Shown here: piece by piece, positions 8,434-16,813 of the stretch | Position numbering within the stretch: position 1 is the stretch's first letter | Layout: each line of letters opens with the position of its first letter | NCBI GenBank assembly: GCA_006384855.1 | Contig: VCJN01000257.1 | Location: 20,148 to 84,147, forward strand | Length of the DNA: 64,000 bases | Direction: 5' to 3' | Origin: Tetraselmis striata | Taxonomy: Eukaryota > Chlorophyta > Chlorodendrophyceae > Chlorodendrales > Chlorodendraceae | Made by a program: the position numbers and the translations under genes | The notes under the pieces: generated by a model | The model's input: the letters and a program-made list of their open reading frames with translations, nothing else | What the model was told of the DNA's origin: nothing | The model's database searches: none

Positions 8434-10561
8434 ATGTCGTTCAGCGATGCCCACCTCCACGACGTTTTTCTCACCCACGACTGGCAAGGCGCCGACGGCA
8501 GGAACCATGAGCGCGTGGCACGTGTGAACTGCTGCCTCCAGGAGCTTGGGCTCCGCACCTGGTTCGACGAGAGGCAAACAGGGAAAGTGCAAGAGCGCAT
8601 GGCGGAGGGGCTGAAGGACTCGGGAGGTGTGCTGGTCTTTGTCACACAGCGCTACCATGACAAGGTCACAGGCGAGGAGCAGTCAGACAACTGCAAGTTC
8701 GAGTTTGACATTGCGTTGGCGTACAACCAGGCCAACATGCTGCCAGTGGTTATGGAGTTGGACATGCTCAACCCCAAAAAATGGCGCAGAACGATGAGGG
8801 CCTTGGGCACCAAAATGTTTGTGAACCTGTCCAACATCGACAACCTCACAGACGACCAACTGTTGGGGTTTGTGGAGACAAGGCTTTTGCCCCAAATGAC
8901 TTGGCTACCGGAATCCCTGCACCAGAAGGCCGAGTCTGCGGCTGCCATCACCCCAAGAAGCAGCAGCAGCAGATCAAGAGCACCCTCCGTTGCCGTCAAG
9001 TTCGAAGAAGAGCCGGAGATGGATTTACAGGTTGAAGAACTTGATGCGCCGGTTGTCGCACCGGCTATCCATGCATCAGCAGGTACATTTTGCGCGGATG
9101 AATTACATTTGGACGGATGTAGTCTTCCTTTTGGAGTTTTCAGCATGCTCACATTTCTGTGTCAAACATGCGGTCCAGAGCTGCCAGGAATGATGGTCGG
9201 CACGGCAGATCAAGCTGAGGGTCACGGCTACTTTTCTTCTAGAGAGCGTGAAGAGTCTGGGCTGCTGATACCTGACTTTGAGCCTATGTCAGACAGCCAA
9301 GCATCAAGAATCAGCTATACCAGGAATACGGAAGTGCCGTCTGCTGTAAACCATGAGGTAATGTTGTCACCATGTTTGTTTATGGTCACTCAAGGTTAAG
9401 TGTGTTGATTCTTTTTTCTCGTTCTGTCAGGATTTCAAGAACCAAGGCACCAACAAGTTGACATCAGATCTTGAAAGGAAGGCAACTAGAGGATGGCCAT
9501 TCTCCAAGCGAGTCGCGTTTGTCTTGATTGCAGTGGTATTGCTTTTGGGTGCAGTCATTGGACTGGCAGTTGGTCTCAGTGGCAATCAGCAAGGTCAGTC
9601 AATCAATCACTCGGATCCTGTATCCTCGGTGGCTTTCACGGCGAAGCTGGAGGGGCACTCGGATTACGTGTCCTCGGTGGCGTTCAGCCCCGACGGCGCG
9701 ACGATCGCCAGCGGCAGCGGCGATACCACTGTGCGGCTGTGGGACGTGGCGAGCGGCGCGCTCACCGCCACGCTGGAGGGGCACTTGAGTCCTGTATTCT
9801 CGGTGGTGTTCAGCCCCGACGGCGCGACGGTCGCCAGCGGCAGCTGGGACGACACCGTGCGGCTGTGGGACGTGGCGAGCGGCGCGCTCACCGCGAAGCT
9901 GGAGGGGCACTCGGATTACGTGTCCTCGGTGGCGTTCAGCCCCGACGGCGCGACGGTCGCCAGCGGCAGCGAGGATACCACCGTGCGCCTGTGGGACGCG
10001 GCGAGCTTCGCGCTCACCGCCACGCTGGAGGGGCACTTGGGCTGGGTCAAATCGGTGGCGTTCAGCCCTGACGGCGCGACGGTCGCCAGCGGGAACGGCG
10101 ATGCCACCGTGCGGCTGTGGGACGTGGCGAGCGGCGCGCTCACCGCCACGCTGGAGGGGCACTTGAGTCCTGTATTCTCGGTGGTGTTCAGCCCCGACGG
10201 CGCGAAGGTCGCCAGCGGCAGCTGGGACTATACCGTGCGGCTGTGGGACGCGGCGAGCGGCGCCCTCACCGCGACGCTGGAGGGGCACTCGGGTATCGTA
10301 TTCTCGGTGGCGTTCAGCCCCGACGGCGCGACGGTCGCCAGCGGCAGCGGCGATACCACTGTGCGGCTGTGGGACGGGGCGAGCTTCGCGCTCACCGCCA
10401 CGCTGGAGGGGCACTGGGAAGGGGTCAGCTCGGTGGCGTTCAGCCCCGACGGCACGACGGTCGCCAGCGGCAGCTACGATACCACCGTGCGGCTGTGGGA
10501 CGCGGCGAGCGGCGCGCTCACCGCCACGCTGGGGAAACCCTCGCGGCTGAGTGGAGGATGA
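8434..10561 (+). CDS. TIR domain - transmembrane helix - WD40 propeller protein
   Basis: Two exons, 8434-9357 and 9431-10561, joined by a 73-bp GT-AG intron (GTAATG...TCTGTCAG, phase 0), give 684 aa. Residues ~5-155 are a TIR domain: it opens HDVFLTHDW, has a BB-loop-like WFDERQTGK, a LVFVTQRY strand and NCKFEFDIAL, where the Glu sits at the position of the NADase glutamate. A serine-rich, acidic linker follows. Residues 336-357 are one hydrophobic helix preceded by basic residues (WPFSKR), which by the positive-inside rule puts TIR in the cytosol and the C-terminus outside. Residues 378-671 are seven 42-aa WD40 repeats, enough for one closed seven-bladed propeller. The last 13 residues break the repeat pattern. 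TIR domains signal by self-association and, in many cases, NAD+ cleavage. A role as an innate-immune-type receptor is inference from architecture. The ATG at 8434 is chosen because it directly precedes the TIR domain. Confidence 0.75.
9358..9430 (+). other. Intron of the TIR-TM-WD40 gene
   Basis: 73 bp, GTAATG donor and pyrimidine-rich TTTTTTCTCGTTCTGTCAG acceptor, phase 0. Without splicing the upstream frame stops at 9397-9399. With splicing the TIR frame runs directly into the segment DFKNQGTNK and on into the membrane helix and WD40 repeats. Confidence 0.8.
9638..10519 (+). repeat. Seven 126-bp tandem repeats encoding WD40 blades
   Basis: Seven units of exactly 126 bp, each encoding a 42-aa blade of the form TATLEGH-xxx-V-x-SVAFSPDG, then VASGS and TVRLWD. 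Nucleotide identity between units is very high. Units 2 and 5 share almost the same variable residues (LSPVFSVVF), as do units 1 and 3 (SDYVSSVAF), which points to recent unit duplication or conversion. Changes cluster at repeat positions 8-12, 28-30 and 37-40 while the framework residues do not vary. Confidence 0.9.
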
Positions 10562-11559
10562 TGGCAAGCAGCGCGAGAGCCTTGGAGGGTTCCACCTCTT
10601 CCGTTTGTTGCATTTTCTGTTTACACCACTTCTCCAAATGTTCCTCTTGGGATGTGCTTCATGCATGTAAGACATGGAACAACCCGTGTATCGGATGTCC
10701 CTACTAAACACATTTTCAATTAGCCCTGACAGCATGCATGATGGGCGAGTCCACCGCTCGAGATATGCTTTGTGAACTGTGTCGAAATCTAGCGGGGTTG
10801 TGATCATATTCATGCCATCGACTGAAGATTGGTTTGATGCCCCACTTGGGTGGGGAGGGAGCTCCCGAGCCTCCCATCTGCACTTTGTGCCATGCAGTTA
10901 TAGCTAGCCAGCAGAGACAAGCTCGAAGTGTGTCGAACAAATAGGAATTTTCTCTCTAGGCTGCGCTGTCCAGGCATACCCTGGTGCTTCAGCACGCACT
11001 TGTGATCATATCCTAATCGCATAATACACGACACCGCTGCTTCCTGGCGGCATGGGGAAGTCTGTCCAAACTGTCAGTGAGCTAGCTATCTAGATTCTAG
11101 ACGTGACATATACTGCATTATGAAGCAACTTGACAGTTGAATCAGCGATGCGTCGATTTTTCAGAAAATTCTAAAAGAATGGGTTCTATATCACTGGCCT
11201 ACAGTTCCATCAATTGCATTGCCAGCGCTTTGAAGTACCATAGTTTTTTTTTCCATTACCAGCAGCGAGTAGCGAGTACCAGTACTCATAGCCTCCCAAC
11301 CGTGAGATCGTATTCGGACGGCTGTGTAATTAAGGACCGTGGGTGGGCGGGTGCTTTGATTATAGTACTCAGTATTACATGCAAGTAGATAAGCGCTTTA
11401 GTCATGCACCTATAGGCCCGATCCGCTGCACTACACGGGTACCCGTGAGGGCCCCATTTGACGTCAATCGGGGATTGTAACGGCCAAGACCTTCGCTTAA
11501 GCCCTTGCACCCTGACCGTTACGCGGTTTCAGCCCTACGGGACCCGGTGGCCCAGTACT
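10562..11559. other. Non-coding gap between the TIR-WD40 gene and the viral element
   Basis: No exon or repeat family recognised. The left border of the integrated viral element should lie in the last ~100 bp (about 11450-11560), but I could not find a terminal inverted repeat matching the right end near 24500. Confidence 0.4.
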
Positions 11560-12231
11560 TTACCGCCTCACCGCCTCACCCTCCGCCCCCGCGACGCCCG
11601 CGAACAGCTCGGCCAGCAGCGCCTCCGGGATCTGGTACGTCTTGGCCCGCCCCGTGCGGCGCTTGAACGGCCGCTTCCGCGGGTCGCCGTGCAGCCCGTT
11701 CTGGGCGCACGCCAGGTGGATGCCATGCTCGCGCTTGTAATCGCACGGATCGAGGTGGCAGTGCTTCAGCTCGAGGCCCGCCTTGTTGGTCCAGATCGCG
11801 GTGTACTTCTTATAATCCCGCCCGTATTTGCAATATGTGCACCGGTGGAGGAACGGCTCCAGCGGCGCCATGAACTCCCTTTTCCTAAGCATCCCCGTAT
11901 ACGGGTTCTCGATGAACCAGTGGCGCGGCGCGAACCACTCGATGATCTCGAGGCACTTTTGGGCGATCGAGTCCGCCAGCGCGAGGTCACGCACACCGAT
12001 CGTCTTCGCGGTGCTGTACTCGGTGCACGGCGGGCTGGCCCATATAACGTCGAAGTGCCCCTGGGGGTACGCCGACCGGTAATCCCACTCGCGCACGTCC
12101 ACCAGGTGCGTGGGGCGCGTCGAGGCGGTGGTGTCCACCGACACGTACTCCACCTTGTCGTGGCCATACATCTCGCGCAAGGCCGACCCCACGCTCTGGG
12201 ATCCCGAACAAACATCCAGAACGCGAATCAT
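11560..12231 (-). CDS. DNA (cytosine-5) methyltransferase-like protein
   Basis: 223 aa from the ATG at 12231. Motif I (SAM binding) is VLDVCSGSQSVG at residues 3-14; motif IV with the catalytic cysteine is WASPPCTEYS (res ~67-76); a motif VI-like WFIENP follows at ~107. The C-terminal RTGRAKTYQIPEALLAELF resembles the closing motif IX/X helix. It is short for a C5 enzyme (usually >300 aa), with a reduced target-recognition region rich in Cys and His, as in compact viral and phage Dcm-like enzymes. It would transfer a methyl group from SAM to cytosine in DNA, perhaps to protect the element or mark it. The reading frame stays open 85 codons upstream into the 455-bp repeat; I prefer 12231 because motif I begins three residues after it and poly(T)/A-rich sequence precedes it. 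Confidence 0.75.
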   Translation of the reverse strand: MIRVLDVCSGSQSVGSALREMYGHDKVEYVSVDTTASTRPTHLVDVREWDYRSAYPQGHFDVIWASPPCTEYSTAKTIGVRDLALADSIAQKCLEIIEWFAPRHWFIENPYTGMLRKREFMAPLEPFLHRCTYCKYGRDYKKYTAIWTNKAGLELKHCHLDPCDYKREHGIHLACAQNGLHGDPRKRPFKRRTGRAKTYQIPEALLAELFAGVAGAEGEAVRR

Positions 12232-12365
12232 TACCGATCGTGACGACAAAAAACAAGAAAATGCCCCAGGTCCGTCTTTTTGGGACGAACCTGCGCGCAC
12301 CTGGTGCTGGTAGCAGGTGTAGCAAATGAGGGTCACAAGAACCCCTCCCCCTCCCCCTCCCCCCC

Positions 12366-12820
12366 TCCTGAAAACGTTTTCGGTTCGCAGCCCCATGGGA
12401 ACATTTCCGGAGATCGTGGCTGGGTAGACGTCTGCTCTACCCCTGGTGATTTTTTGATCAGGAGCTTTCTTCGCCCACCGTATCATTTAAACGGTAAAAG
12501 CTCTGGGTAGAGCAGGTAGAGCAAAATGGGCTTTTTAAAACTTATCCCATATTCACGTTGTGAGTTTCGGGCCCGGCCGAAACTCGTTTTCCCTTACAAA
12601 AGTATTTTCCGGATTTTGCTCTACCTGCTCTACCTCTGATTAAAATGATACTAAAATTCTCTGAGAATTTCTGAAAATCAACCGGTGTACCGCTTGATTT
12701 TGCTGGGTAGACGTCTGCTCTACCTCTGCTCTACCTGCTCTACCCAGCCCCCTCGCTCGGCCTCACACAGGAACCCCTCCAGATCCGGAGCCCCTCCACC
12801 CTCCCCCCCTCTCCTCGCCC
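12366..12820. repeat. 455-bp tandem repeat, unit 1
   Basis: First of two near-identical 455-bp units between the methyltransferase and the replicase. It starts TCCTGAAAACGTTTTCGG, which includes the palindrome GAAAACGTTTTC. It carries eight copies of GTAGAGCA/TGCTCTAC in both orientations, two of them forming an inverted pair (TAGAGCAGGTAGAGCAAAA near 12518 and its complement near 12612). It is non-coding apart from spurious frames. Candidate roles are origin of replication, promoter or protein-binding array. Confidence 0.85.
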
Positions 12821-13275
12821 TCCTGAAAACGTTTTCGGTTCGCAGCCCCATGGGAACATTTCCGGAGATCGTGGCTGGGTAGACGTCTGCTCTACCCCTG
12901 GTGATTTTTTGATCAGGAGCTTTCTTCGCCCACCGTATCATTTAAACGGTAAAAGCTCTGGGTAGAGCAGGTAGAGCAAAATGGGCTTTTTAAAACTTAT
13001 CCCATATTCACGTTGTGAGTTTCGGGCCCGGCCGAAACTCGTTTTCCCTTACAAAAGTATTTTCCGGATTTTGCTCTACCTGCTCTACCTCTGATTAAAA
13101 TGATACTAAAATTCTCTGAGAATTTCTGAAAATCAACCGGTGTACCGCTTGATTTTGCTGGGTAGACGTCTGCTCTACCTCTGCTCTACCTGCTCTACCC
13201 AGCCCCCTCGCTCACCCTCACACAGGAACCCCTCCAGATCCGGAGCCCCTCCACCCTCCCCCCCTCTCCTCGCCC
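12821..13275. repeat. 455-bp tandem repeat, unit 2
   Basis: Second unit, offset exactly 455 bp from unit 1, differing at only a few positions (for example GCTCGGCC versus GCTCACCC before CACACAGG). Its end runs into the 3' end of the replicase gene, so the last ~18 codons of that gene (ending GSGGVPV) are repeat-derived. Confidence 0.85.
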
Positions 13276-15692
13276 TCCCTGGCCTTGTAGTTGCGCAGAA
13301 CGGTGACCCCCTTCGCCTTCGAGATCGCCAGTCCCTTGTTCCTGAGCTTCTGGCAGAGCTGTCGGCTTTGCTTGACGTCCACCATCTGGTCGCTGAAATC
13401 GCGGGCGGAGCGGAGCTTGCCCCAGATGTCGCTGAGGGTGACGAAGTCGGAATATTCACCCGTCTCCTCGTAAAACTCATTCAAGAACTGTCCCACGAGA
13501 TCGTTCTCCCCGAGGAAGTCCCTCGCCTCCTGTCTCACGGACTCGGGCGGGTCGAAGGCGAACCCGGTTTCGTTGTATATCTTGATCAGAGAGCTGAGGA
13601 AGGCCGCCCCGAACACCTTGCTCGAGAACTTTTTCTGGAGGGAGCGGTCCACCTGCTTCTCGTGGGGGAGGGAAGGGGAATCGACGAACTTGAACGGGTA
13701 TCGGATGAGGTCGAGGCGTCGCTCGATACCTCCTGAAGAATCGTCCACGCCCGGGATCTCGTTGAAGCACAGGACGATGTTCGCCACGCACCGGAACTCG
13801 CTGGCGGACTTGTAAAGGTCTCGGGCATGGATGAGGTCGTGGCCGGTACACTGCTTGAGGAGGCCGGCGCGAAGCGTGTCGCCCGGCTCGGCTTCGGATG
13901 CGATACAGACCCGCTTCCCCTTGAGCTTGGCCAGTTCGGATGAGAGAACGGATCCGGTGACCGATCGGGTGGCGAAGAGGCCCGCTGTCGGTTCGTAGTA
14001 ATACTGGCCGAGCGCTGAGGAGACCAGATTTTTCACGAGGCCTTTCCCGTTCCCGCCCGTTCCTGACCAGATCTGGAAGCGATCGTTGGGCCGGTCGCCG
14101 ACCACGGAGGTGGCGAGGGTTTGCAACACGTACCACAGAACCTCATCGGAAGCGTGCATGGTTTCGATGGCGTCGATGATTTCTTGTCCGATATCGCTTC
14201 CGAACATGTGGGCCTCCACGTCCGCCTGCGTGTGCCCGACGCTCATGGAGATCATGTCCTCGGGCCGCCCTTCGCGAAAGCACTTCTCGTCGAAGTCGTA
14301 CACGCAGTCCTCGAAGCCGAGGGTGTGCGTGTTGCTGTCGAGCGCCGAAAGCCACTGGGAAGGGTCGGCGACATGGTACGAGATTGCCAGCTGATCGACC
14401 AGGTCCCTTTTGAACTTCATGGTCGAGATGAATGTCAGGAGCCCCGACACGAGTTCGATCGTGAAACCGTCGGGAACCTCCTCGTTTTCGAGAATCTTGA
14501 GGGACTTCGCGACCGTCTTGTACAGGGAGGTATCGATTTTCTTCATGATGGGCTGGACGTTCATGTTGATCGGGTACCACCGCGGCGACCTGAACACGTA
14601 CCAGCCGTCGGGCTTCCCGAGGAAGGCGTACGAGTCTGGGTACATCGCGTGGAACAGTTTGGCGAGGAGGCGGTGGCCGCCCTCGAGGGCCGCCTCCACG
14701 ACCAGCTTGGTCTTGTCGTCGCGCTTGTCGGCGATCTCCTTCATCTCGGTGGCGTGGTTGGCGAACCCCTCCTCGACTTGCTGAACCCACGCCTCGTCGT
14801 CGCCGGTGAGGTCGAGTCCTTTGACGGCGAAGGAGCACTCGAGGCCGGTGGCGTCGCGGACGTGCGTTCCCAGGGCCTCCAGATCGACCTTGTGTTCGTC
14901 GGCGGCGCTGATGAGCGCTCCGTCGTGGATGAGGGAGGCCACCTGAACGCCGCCGGCGCGGAGGTGACCGATGGCCGCGAGCATGCACCGGGCCTCGAGA
15001 TCCTGGAGCCAGAGCGCAAAGGCGGTGTTCTGCCACGCCCTCCTGAGCTTCTTGGATTTCGCCGCTTTCACGAACGTCTGGTTCTCGGGCCGGGTCTCGA
15101 AGTCGCCCTTGAGCGCCACGACGGTGTAGTACAGCTCCTGGCAGATACTGGGAAGCTGGAGGGATTCCGGGATGTTGTGGTCGGCCTTCCACCCGTCGAC
15201 GGAGCCCCCGAAGATCAGGACGATGAAGAGCTCCTTCGCGACTGCGCGCGGGACGCCGGCGGCCTCCTGGACGGCGCGGAGGTGTTCCTCGCGGTTGGAG
15301 ATGTAGTCGTGGATGGCGGGGGCGTCGGGGTACTTGCCGGCGAGGAGCTGGAAGTGGGCGTTCTGCATGTCGACCTCGACGTACTTGCCGGCGATCAGGA
15401 CGCGGCGGAGGCAGCCGAGCATGTTCTGGAAGCACACGAACCGCTGGTTGGAGGGGTACATGCGGCCGATGAAGGCGTCGCCCTCGCCCGGGATCGGGTA
15501 CGCCTTCTGGACGTACTCGACCGTGGTGGAGGCGTTCTTCCTGAGCCTCTGGTGCAGCTTCTTCGCGATCGTGACGAGGGACTTGTCGATCACGGAGCTG
15601 CTGGACTGGGAAAACAATTTCTTCAAGAAATCGACGTTGTGGCAGGTTTCCGTGAGCTCGATCCGGAGGGGCATGTTGCTAGCTCCTGACAT
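13218..15692 (-). CDS. TVpol DNA polymerase - superfamily 3 helicase replication protein
   Basis: 824 aa from the ATG at 15692 (an in-frame TTG lies six codons upstream). The N-terminal part has the three palm motifs of the family A-like TVpol: motif A VDMQNAHFQLL (Asp ~108), motif B RAVAKELFIVLIFGGS (~149-164) and motif C SLIHDGALI (~253-261). The C-terminal half is a D5-type SF3 helicase: Walker A GTGGNGKG (~544-551), Walker B around VCIASEAEPG (~595), motif C with FNEIP (~643-647) and the arginine finger in RRLDLIRYPF. The TVpol-S3H fusion is known from virophages, polinton-like viruses and transpovirons and replicates the element's DNA. All catalytic motifs look intact. The C-terminal tail is encoded by the flanking 455-bp repeat and may not be original. 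Confidence 0.85.
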   Translation of the reverse strand: MSGASNMPLRIELTETCHNVDFLKKLFSQSSSSVIDKSLVTIAKKLHQRLRKNASTTVEYVQKAYPIPGEGDAFIGRMYPSNQRFVCFQNMLGCLRRVLIAGKYVEVDMQNAHFQLLAGKYPDAPAIHDYISNREEHLRAVQEAAGVPRAVAKELFIVLIFGGSVDGWKADHNIPESLQLPSICQELYYTVVALKGDFETRPENQTFVKAAKSKKLRRAWQNTAFALWLQDLEARCMLAAIGHLRAGGVQVASLIHDGALISAADEHKVDLEALGTHVRDATGLECSFAVKGLDLTGDDEAWVQQVEEGFANHATEMKEIADKRDDKTKLVVEAALEGGHRLLAKLFHAMYPDSYAFLGKPDGWYVFRSPRWYPINMNVQPIMKKIDTSLYKTVAKSLKILENEEVPDGFTIELVSGLLTFISTMKFKRDLVDQLAISYHVADPSQWLSALDSNTHTLGFEDCVYDFDEKCFREGRPEDMISMSVGHTQADVEAHMFGSDIGQEIIDAIETMHASDEVLWYVLQTLATSVVGDRPNDRFQIWSGTGGNGKGLVKNLVSSALGQYYYEPTAGLFATRSVTGSVLSSELAKLKGKRVCIASEAEPGDTLRAGLLKQCTGHDLIHARDLYKSASEFRCVANIVLCFNEIPGVDDSSGGIERRLDLIRYPFKFVDSPSLPHEKQVDRSLQKKFSSKVFGAAFLSSLIKIYNETGFAFDPPESVRQEARDFLGENDLVGQFLNEFYEETGEYSDFVTLSDIWGKLRSARDFSDQMVDVKQSRQLCQKLRNKGLAISKAKGVTVLRNYKAREGEERGGGWRGSGSGGVPV

Positions 15693-15733
15693 TTTGGTTA
15701 TTCTTGACAAAAATGTTTTCTGCTCGCGGACGC

Positions 15734-15943
15734 TTAGGCACTTTCTGCGATCTCGTACTTTCGGGGACGTCCGGGAGGCCGAACGTCGCTGCCCCGGTTC
15801 TTGTAGTATCGCGCGAGAGCGGCCTTGCGCTCCCTCTCGAGGTTGTCGACGTAGCGCTTCCTGTAATTCTCGCGGGCGATCCGCTTCTTCTTCTCGGCGG
15901 CGGATTCAACGGGGGCGATATCGATGGCTTCGGATACGTTCAT
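15734..15943 (-). CDS. Small basic AT-hook-like protein (69 aa)
   Basis: ATG at 15943, stop at 15734, 42 bp upstream of the replicase start. The middle is a basic helix (EKKKRIARENYRKRYVDN) with regularly spaced Tyr and Arg, and the C-terminus has an AT-hook-like PPGRPRKYE. AT-hooks bind the minor groove of AT-rich DNA. A similar pattern (YYMENYEALRRRALDRYYR) occurs in the small protein at 16584-16781, suggesting distant paralogues. It is divergent from the zinc-ribbon gene on the plus strand, with only 84 bp between starts. A chromatin, packaging or regulatory role is inference. Confidence 0.6.
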   Translation of the reverse strand: MNVSEAIDIAPVESAAEKKKRIARENYRKRYVDNLERERKAALARYYKNRGSDVRPPGRPRKYEIAESA

Positions 15944-16027
15944 GTTGATCCTTCTCCAGAAAATTATTTTTGTGTTCCTGACGGACGGCGCGTCTCCGGG
16001 GCGAGGAAAAAAATATCCTAGGTGAAC
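15944..16027. promoter_or_regulatory. Divergent promoter region, 84 bp
   Basis: Separates the starts of the AT-hook-like gene (minus) and the zinc-ribbon gene (plus). It contains two AT-rich patches in GC-rich surroundings: AAAATTATTTTTGT on the minus-gene side and GGAAAAAAATATCC on the plus-gene side. Each sits about 12-20 bp from the nearest ATG. No experimentally known motif is recognised. Confidence 0.45.
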
Positions 16028-16660
16028 ATGTCGTTGGAGTCCATCCCGTATCGGAAGTTCATGAACAGGTTCAAGGAGTTGGGCCACTCCGAGGAGGAGA
16101 TTACCGAGTTCGAGAATGGAGGGAAGTATGGCGAGGAATATTACCGGAAGGTGTGTGCGATGTTCGGACTGGATCCCCCACGACCGACCGGCGTGTGTGT
16201 GTGCCAAGTTGAGATAGAGCATCACCACCTGGTGTACCGCCTCCGCGACAAAAAGTGTTATCTCATCGGAAAGGACTGCATTAAGATATGGAAAGGGATG
16301 CATCGGAAGCAGATGTGTTTGCTGTGCAAAGCGAACGCGGTGAAGGCATCCTCGACGGGGGAGTCCTCGTTCATTTGCGCCACGTGCAAGAAGTCGGCGA
16401 CGAGTATCATGAGGAACGGTAAGCACGCCGGTAAAACGATTTTGGAAGTCATATCGAAAGACCCGGGATACTGCGAGTTCATAAGGGAAAACATCGGGAA
16501 CTGGGCCGTTAAGAAACCCGATTACGTGAAGCTGGTGGAGGTGTATAACATGAAAACGCGTTCAGGAACCCATCAGGAACCCATCAGGAACCCCTCGGAA
16601 CCCTCCTGGGTCTTCCCTTCTCCTGAAGAGGCGGCCGCCCCTCGTGTTCCGGGTACTTGA
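16028..16660 (+). CDS. Zinc-ribbon protein with ExoX C-terminal-like motif
   Basis: 210 aa from the ATG at 16028 (a GTG two codons upstream is less likely). A first Cys/His cluster reads VCVCQVEIEHHHL with CYLIGKDC after it; a second is a zinc ribbon, CLLC then about 17 residues then CATC. After this comes NGKHAGKTILEVISKDPGYC, which matches the G-x-x-x-G-K-(S/T)...V...DPGY pattern seen in the small C-terminal domain of exonuclease X-like proteins and in related short viral proteins. Nucleic-acid binding is the likely role; no nuclease domain is present. The last ~25 codons overlap, tail to tail, the small basic gene at 16584-16781. Confidence 0.6.
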   Translation: MSLESIPYRKFMNRFKELGHSEEEITEFENGGKYGEEYYRKVCAMFGLDPPRPTGVCVCQVEIEHHHLVYRLRDKKCYLIGKDCIKIWKGMHRKQMCLLCKANAVKASSTGESSFICATCKKSATSIMRNGKHAGKTILEVISKDPGYCEFIRENIGNWAVKKPDYVKLVEVYNMKTRSGTHQEPIRNPSEPSWVFPSPEEAAAPRVPGT

Positions 16661-16781
16661 GGCGGTAGTACCGGTCGAGGGCTCGCCTCCGGAGCGCCTC
16701 GTAGTTTTCCATGTAATATCTGCGGCACCTTTCGCGCTTCCGGAGCTTCCTGAAGAAGTCCTGGTCGTGCTGCGTCGGCAT
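16584..16781 (-). CDS. Small basic protein, possible paralogue of the 15734-15943 product
   Basis: 65 aa from the ATG at 16781; an in-frame ATG at 16808 would add nine residues and nearly touch the recombinase stop. The centre, RRYYMENYEALRRRALDRYY, has the same Tyr/Arg-spaced helix as the AT-hook-like protein, and the C-terminus ends with an AT-hook-like KGRPRRVPRGS. It follows the recombinase gene directly, consistent with co-transcription. It overlaps the zinc-ribbon gene by 77 bp on the opposite strand. Confidence 0.5.
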   Translation of the reverse strand: MPTQHDQDFFRKLRKRERCRRYYMENYEALRRRALDRYYRLKYPEHEGRPPLQEKGRPRRVPRGS

Positions 16782-16813
16782 TGTTGACCTGCGTGGCGAT
16801 ATTTTCATCCCGG

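Noticed and set aside
9599..10813. 404-codon minus-strand open frame opposite the WD40 repeats
   Set aside because: It is a frame shadow of the 126-bp repeats (42 codons each, no stops on the complement) and shows no motif of its own.
14121..15689. 522-codon plus-strand frame
   Set aside because: It is antisense to the replicase, whose catalytic motifs are intact on the minus strand.
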